Below, in pieces: positions 5,731-8,477 of a DNA stretch of 8,477 nucleotides. Position 1 is the first letter of the stretch; the number at the start of each line of letters is the position of its first letter. A program made the position numbers and the translations under genes. Origin of the DNA: Bacillota bacterium (lineage in GTDB: Bacteria > Bacillota > Clostridia > Oscillospirales > Oscillospiraceae); the NCBI GenBank assembly GCA_023395775.1, contig JAEWYA010000098.1, forward strand, positions 1-8,477, written 5' to 3'. Below the pieces are notes generated by a model. It saw only the letters and a list, made by a program, of their open reading frames with translations. It ran no database searches and was not told where the DNA came from.

Positions 5731-6480
5731 ATGGCAGTCGTATATCAGAAATCCAACGGACTGACGGACAAGGAACTTCACTACTGCCCCGGCTGCAACC
5801 ACGGTATCGTCCACAAGCTGGTGGCCGAATCTCTGGAAGAGCTGGGCCTGTTGGACGACGCCATTGGCGTATGCCCCGTGGGCTGCTCCGTGTTCGCCTA
5901 TAACTACTTCAGCTGCGACATGCAGGAGGCCGCCCACGGCCGCGCCCCCGCCGTCGCCACCGGCATCAAGCGCACCCACCCCACCCAGCCGGTGTTCACC
6001 TATCAGGGCGACGGGGACCTTGCCTCCATCGGTACGGCCGAGATCGTCCACGCCGCCATGCGCGGTGAAAAATTCACCACTATTTTTATCAACAACGCTA
6101 TTTACGGCATGACCGGTGGCCAGATGGCCCCCACTACCCTGATCGGTCAGAAGGCCACCACCTGTCCCCTGGGCCGCACCAAGGAGCAGGCCGGTATGCC
6201 CATTCGCATGGCGGAAATGCTCTCCACTCTGGATGGCTGCGTGTATGCCGAGCGCGTCTGCGTAACCGACATTGCCAACCTGAACAAGGCTAAAAAGGCC
6301 ATCAAGAAAGCGTTCCAGCTTCAGATGGAGGGCAGAGGCTTTACCTTTGTGGAAGTCCTGTCCACCTGCCCCACCAACTGGGGCATGACGCCGCTGAAGT
6401 CCATTGAGTGGCTGAAGGAGAATATGATCCCCTATTATCCGCTCGGCGTCGTCAAGGATACCAGCGCGGAGGTGAAGTAA
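5731..6480 (+). CDS. 2-oxoacid:ferredoxin oxidoreductase beta subunit, TPP-binding
   Basis: This 249-residue subunit holds the thiamine pyrophosphate site: GDGDLASIG at 93-101 with the downstream FINNAIYGMTGGQ (119-131) forms the GDG...N metal-diphosphate motif. CPGCNHG (19-25), GCS (51-53) and CP (213-214) supply four cysteines (C19, C22, C52, C213) at the positions that bind the single [4Fe-4S] cluster in structurally known two-subunit oxidoreductases, so a cluster near TPP is likely. It starts one base after the alpha stop codon. Its AAGGAGG ribosome binding site (5715-5721) lies inside the end of the alpha gene, which suggests translational coupling and equal subunit amounts. Gene-letter use varies between schemes (vorA or vorB), so no symbol is given. 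Confidence 0.94.
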   Translation: MAVVYQKSNGLTDKELHYCPGCNHGIVHKLVAESLEELGLLDDAIGVCPVGCSVFAYNYFSCDMQEAAHGRAPAVATGIKRTHPTQPVFTYQGDGDLASIGTAEIVHAAMRGEKFTTIFINNAIYGMTGGQMAPTTLIGQKATTCPLGRTKEQAGMPIRMAEMLSTLDGCVYAERVCVTDIANLNKAKKAIKKAFQLQMEGRGFTFVEVLSTCPTNWGMTPLKSIEWLKENMIPYYPLGVVKDTSAEVK

Positions 6481-6481
6481 G

Positions 6482-7018
6482 ATGAAAAAAGAAATCGTTA
6501 TTTCCGGCTTTGGCGGTCAGGGCGGCCTGGCTATCGGCAAAAACCTGGCAGAAGCGGGCATGGCCGAGGGCATGAACGTCACTTGGGCTCCGTCTTACGG
6601 TCCCGAGATGCGCGGCGGCACGGCAAACTGCTCCGTCGTCCTGTCCGACAAACCCGTGGGTTCTCCCGTTTTCAACCATCCCACCGAACTAATCGCCATG
6701 AACGAGCCCTCCCTTGAAAAGTTCGAGGCGGGCGTGGTCGCCGGCGGCACTGTCTTCGTCAACAGCTCTGTGGTCACCGACAAAGTGTCCCGTCCGGACC
6801 TGACGGCGTATTATATCCCCTGCTCGGAGATTGCCGATGAGGTCGGCAATCCCAAGGTCGGCAACATGGTCATGCTGGGCGCTTATGTCGCCGCCACCAG
6901 GATTTTGAAGTCCGAGACCATTGAGACCATGATCCACGAGATGTTCACCGGCTCCAAGGCCAAGCTGGTTCCCCTGAACATCGAGGCCTTCCATCGCGGT
7001 ATGGCCTGCATCCGATAA
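6482..7018 (+). CDS. 2-oxoacid:ferredoxin oxidoreductase gamma subunit
   Basis: This 178-residue protein carries the gamma-domain signature SGFGGQGGLAIGKNLAEAG (8-26) and SYGPEMRGGTANCSVVLSD (38-56), with VGNMVMLGAYVAAT near 126-139. In the known enzymes this domain takes part in coenzyme A binding and subunit contacts. It is separate here, whereas some archaeal and bacterial enzymes fuse it to the alpha or beta chain. The ATG is one base after the beta stop codon, and GGAGGTGA at 6468-6475 inside the beta gene is its ribosome binding site. It is the last gene of the operon. All four subunit types are now present and intact, so the complex should be complete. Confidence 0.94.
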   Translation: MKKEIVISGFGGQGGLAIGKNLAEAGMAEGMNVTWAPSYGPEMRGGTANCSVVLSDKPVGSPVFNHPTELIAMNEPSLEKFEAGVVAGGTVFVNSSVVTDKVSRPDLTAYYIPCSEIADEVGNPKVGNMVMLGAYVAATRILKSETIETMIHEMFTGSKAKLVPLNIEAFHRGMACIR

Positions 7019-7044
7019 TTTTTATTTCCCGAACACCATAAACC

Positions 7045-7075
7045 GCCTGGGCGCCGGGTCCCCCGGCGGCCAGGC
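7045..7075 (+). terminator. GC-rich hairpin after the vor operon, probable terminator
   Basis: Arms 7045-7058 and 7062-7075 pair over 14 positions with one mismatch around a three-base loop, 26 bases after the gamma stop codon. It is very stable, but the following bases (AAACCTCCTGTTCTTCC) lack a clean U-tract. It may terminate poorly, act with Rho, or protect the 3' end of the vor mRNA. Confidence 0.55.
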
Positions 7076-7121
7076 AAACCTCCTGTTCTTCCGGCTGTTT
7101 CCTTTCTGTGCATTTTAACGA

Positions 7122-7150
7122 TTGACTTTCCCCCCCGAGGAGCGTATAAG
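7122..7150 (+). promoter_or_regulatory. SigA-type promoter of the T-box/ilvE unit
   Basis: TTGACT at 7122-7127, a 17-base spacer and TATAAG at 7145-7150 match both consensus boxes at five of six positions. The start point would be near 7157, just ahead of T-box stem I, giving a leader of about 310 bases. This makes ilvE a transcription unit separate from the vor operon. Confidence 0.8.
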
Positions 7151-7156
7151 TAATTT

Positions 7157-7430
7157 AATATTCGAACGTGATGAACGGGAATTGCCGTCGGGATCGCCGC
7201 TTCAGAGAGCTGCCGTATGGTGCGAGGCAGCGGACGCGGCCTGATTGGTCTGGCCCCGGAGCGGTTCCGCCCAACGGGAGTTTTCTCAGTAAGCGGCAAC
7301 GGGTGCCTCCCGATAGCGGGGCAGTGCGCGAAAGCGTACAAAAGAGGCCGTATCTGCGGCAAAGAGAGTGGTACCACGGAAGTTTGGCTTTCGCCTCCCT
7401 GTTAACAGGGGTGCGAGGGCCTTTTGCTTT
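7157..7430 (+). ncRNA. T-box riboswitch leader of ilvE
   Basis: The leader has the T-box parts in order. The apical part of stem I shows GCCGC/GCGGC (7196-7200 with 7236-7240), the AGAGA bulge, GCTGCC/GGCAGC (7209-7214 with 7226-7231) and the terminal-loop motif TGGTGCGA. A second stem is CGGGAG/CTCCCG (7275-7280 with 7307-7312), enclosing an AGTA turn. A GAAA-capped hairpin lies at 7325-7338, and stem III is GCCG/CGGC (7347-7350 with 7357-7360). The T-box motif AGAGTGGTACCACGG starts at 7365. The bulge base quartet is TGGT (7369-7372), which pairs with a tRNA ending ACCA, meaning discriminator base A, as in Ile, Leu and Val tRNAs. Uncharged tRNA would stabilise the antiterminator and allow ilvE transcription. 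I could not fix the specifier codon: the strand after 7240 (CTGATTGGTCT) contains CTG, ATT and GTC. Confidence 0.9.
7386..7430 (+). terminator. T-box terminator, alternative to the antiterminator
   Basis: Arms 7386-7401 and 7406-7421 form a 16-position stem with three G-U pairs and one mismatch around a TTAA loop, followed by TTTTGCTTT. CTCCCT at 7395-7400 can instead pair with AGAGAG at 7363-7368 (five of six), and CTTTCG (7388-7393) with CGGAAG (7377-7382), building the antiterminator. The two structures share bases and exclude each other. Confidence 0.9.
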
Positions 7431-7466
7431 ATCATTACAAAATAAAAGTAAGGGAGAGTTTTTAAA

Positions 7467-8477
7467 ATGCTGAACATCAAAATTACGAAGACCACTTCCC
7501 CAAAGGCAAAGCCCGCCGACGAGTCCAAGCTGGGTTTTGGTAAGACCTTTACCGACCATATGTTTATCATGGACTATACCGCAGGCCAGGGCTGGCACGA
7601 TCCCCGCATCGTCCCCTATGCTCCCATCTCCCTTGACCCGTCCGCCGTGGTGTTCCATTATGCGCAGGAGTGCTTTGAGGGCATGAAGGCCTATCGCACC
7701 GCTGAAAACAAGATTCAGCTGTTCCGCCCGGACTGCAACGCCCGCCGTATGAACAACACCCAGGATCGTCTGTGCATCCCCGAGATTCCGGTGGAGGATT
7801 TTGTGCAGGCCGTCAAGGCTCTGGTGAAGGTTGAAAAGGACTGGGTTCCCCATTCCGAGGGTTCATCCCTGTACATCCGCCCCTTCACCATCGCCACCAT
7901 GGCTCAGCTGGGCGTCCACGCCTCCACCAGCTATCAGTTCATCATCATCTGCGCTCCCTCCGGAGCCTACTATGCGGCGGGCCTGGCCCCCATCGACATC
8001 TATGTCGAGGATACCTATGTCCGCGCCTGCCCCGGCGGCACAGGCTTCACCAAGTGCGGCGGCAACTACGCGGTCTCCCTGCTGGCCGGCAAGATTGCCG
8101 AGGAGAAGGGCTACAGTCAGGTACTGTGGCTGGACGGTGTGGAGCGCAAATACGTCGAGGAAGTCGGCGCTATGAACATCTTCTTCAAGATCGACGGCAA
8201 ACTCTATACCGCCCTGGCCCAGGACAAGGACGGCACTGTGCTCCCCGGCGTTACCCGCCGTTCCATCATCGAGCTGCTGAAGGACTGGGGCTATGAGGTC
8301 GTCGAGGGCAAGCTGGCCATTGCCGACATCATGAAGGCCTCCAAGGAAGGCAAGCTGGAAGAGGTCTTCGGCACAGGCACCGCCGCCGTCGTCTCTCCCG
8401 TGAAGCAGCTGGACTATGAGGACCAGTCCGCAAAAATCGGCAACGGTGAGATCGGCGCCCTGACCCAGAAGCTGAAC
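7467..8477 (+). CDS. ilvE: Branched-chain amino acid aminotransferase (3' end cut by the window)
   Basis: The frame opens at ATG 7467, ten bases after AAGGGAG, and runs without a stop for 337 codons to the window edge. It is a class IV PLP aminotransferase that swaps amino groups between valine, leucine or isoleucine and 2-oxoglutarate. Visible marks are FHYAQECFEGMKAYR (63-77), YIRPF (136-140), the PLP lysine K196 in GGTGFTKCGGNYA, the catalytic-site EEVGAMNIFF (231-240) and the phosphate-binding GTGTAAVVSP (302-311). The spacing fits the BCAT form of about 340-360 residues also found in eukaryotes and in Bacillus YbgE/YwaA, so only roughly 10-25 residues should be missing. The T-box in front makes expression respond to branched-chain tRNA charging. 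Its 2-oxoacid products are the expected substrates of the upstream oxidoreductase. Assignment to the BCAT family is secure. Confidence 0.95.
   Translation, partial: MLNIKITKTTSPKAKPADESKLGFGKTFTDHMFIMDYTAGQGWHDPRIVPYAPISLDPSAVVFHYAQECFEGMKAYRTAENKIQLFRPDCNARRMNNTQDRLCIPEIPVEDFVQAVKALVKVEKDWVPHSEGSSLYIRPFTIATMAQLGVHASTSYQFIIICAPSGAYYAAGLAPIDIYVEDTYVRACPGGTGFTKCGGNYAVSLLAGKIAEEKGYSQVLWLDGVERKYVEEVGAMNIFFKIDGKLYTALAQDKDGTVLPGVTRRSIIELLKDWGYEVVEGKLAIADIMKASKEGKLEEVFGTGTAAVVSPVKQLDYEDQSAKIGNGEIGALTQKLN

Noticed and set aside
7155..7853. Minus-strand frame of 232 codons across the T-box and start of ilvE
   Set aside because: It crosses the riboswitch and terminator and lies opposite a well-supported aminotransferase gene; its translation resembles no protein family.
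1..8477. Mobile elements, CRISPR arrays, tRNA or rRNA genes
   Set aside because: No transposase, integrase, terminal repeats, regularly spaced repeat-spacer arrays or tRNA/rRNA signatures were seen on either strand; the gene content is metabolic and chromosomal in character.

Overview
The window looks like a chromosomal segment of a moderately GC-rich anaerobic Firmicute, probably a clostridial gut or rumen bacterium of the Oscillospiraceae type. The signs are strong AAGGAGG-like ribosome binding sites, SigA-type promoters, a T-box leader, a ferredoxin-dependent 2-oxoacid oxidoreductase and a CstA-type carbon transporter. The genus is an inference; there is no rRNA or other marker gene here.

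Layout. Minus strand, 62-2354: a two-gene operon with a 173-residue protein of unknown function followed by cstA, a carbon-starvation/pyruvate-type transporter. It is read from a near-consensus promoter at about 2476-2504, with a repeat-rich leader and upstream repeats. Minus strand, 2804-3487: an FCD-type GntR regulator with its own terminator. Plus strand, 3698-7018: a divergent five-gene operon. It starts with a ParA/MinD-like P-loop ATPase and continues with the four subunits (delta ferredoxin, alpha, beta, gamma) of a 2-oxoacid:ferredoxin oxidoreductase, most likely the 2-oxoisovalerate (VOR) type. Its promoter is a textbook TTGACA-17-TATACT whose -10 region is bracketed by a perfect 9-bp inverted repeat, a strong candidate operator. 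Plus strand, 7122-8477: a separate promoter, a T-box riboswitch with its terminator/antiterminator switch, and a branched-chain aminotransferase gene (ilvE) cut by the window end.

How it may work together (inference). The aminotransferase interconverts branched-chain amino acids and their 2-oxoacids. The oxidoreductase interconverts those 2-oxoacids with branched acyl-CoA, CO2 and reduced ferredoxin. Depending on direction, the pair either degrades valine, leucine and isoleucine or builds them from branched-chain acids by reductive carboxylation. The amino-acid-responsive T-box on ilvE favours a biosynthetic role for the aminotransferase. The GntR regulator lies between a probable carboxylate transporter operon and a 2-oxoacid oxidoreductase operon, so it may link uptake and oxidation of 2-oxoacids.

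The most interesting unresolved items are the ATPase fused to the front of the oxidoreductase operon, the uncharacterised protein paired with CstA, the dyad operator over the vor promoter, and the 11-bp-phased repeats in the cstA leader. None of these amounts to proof of a new system.
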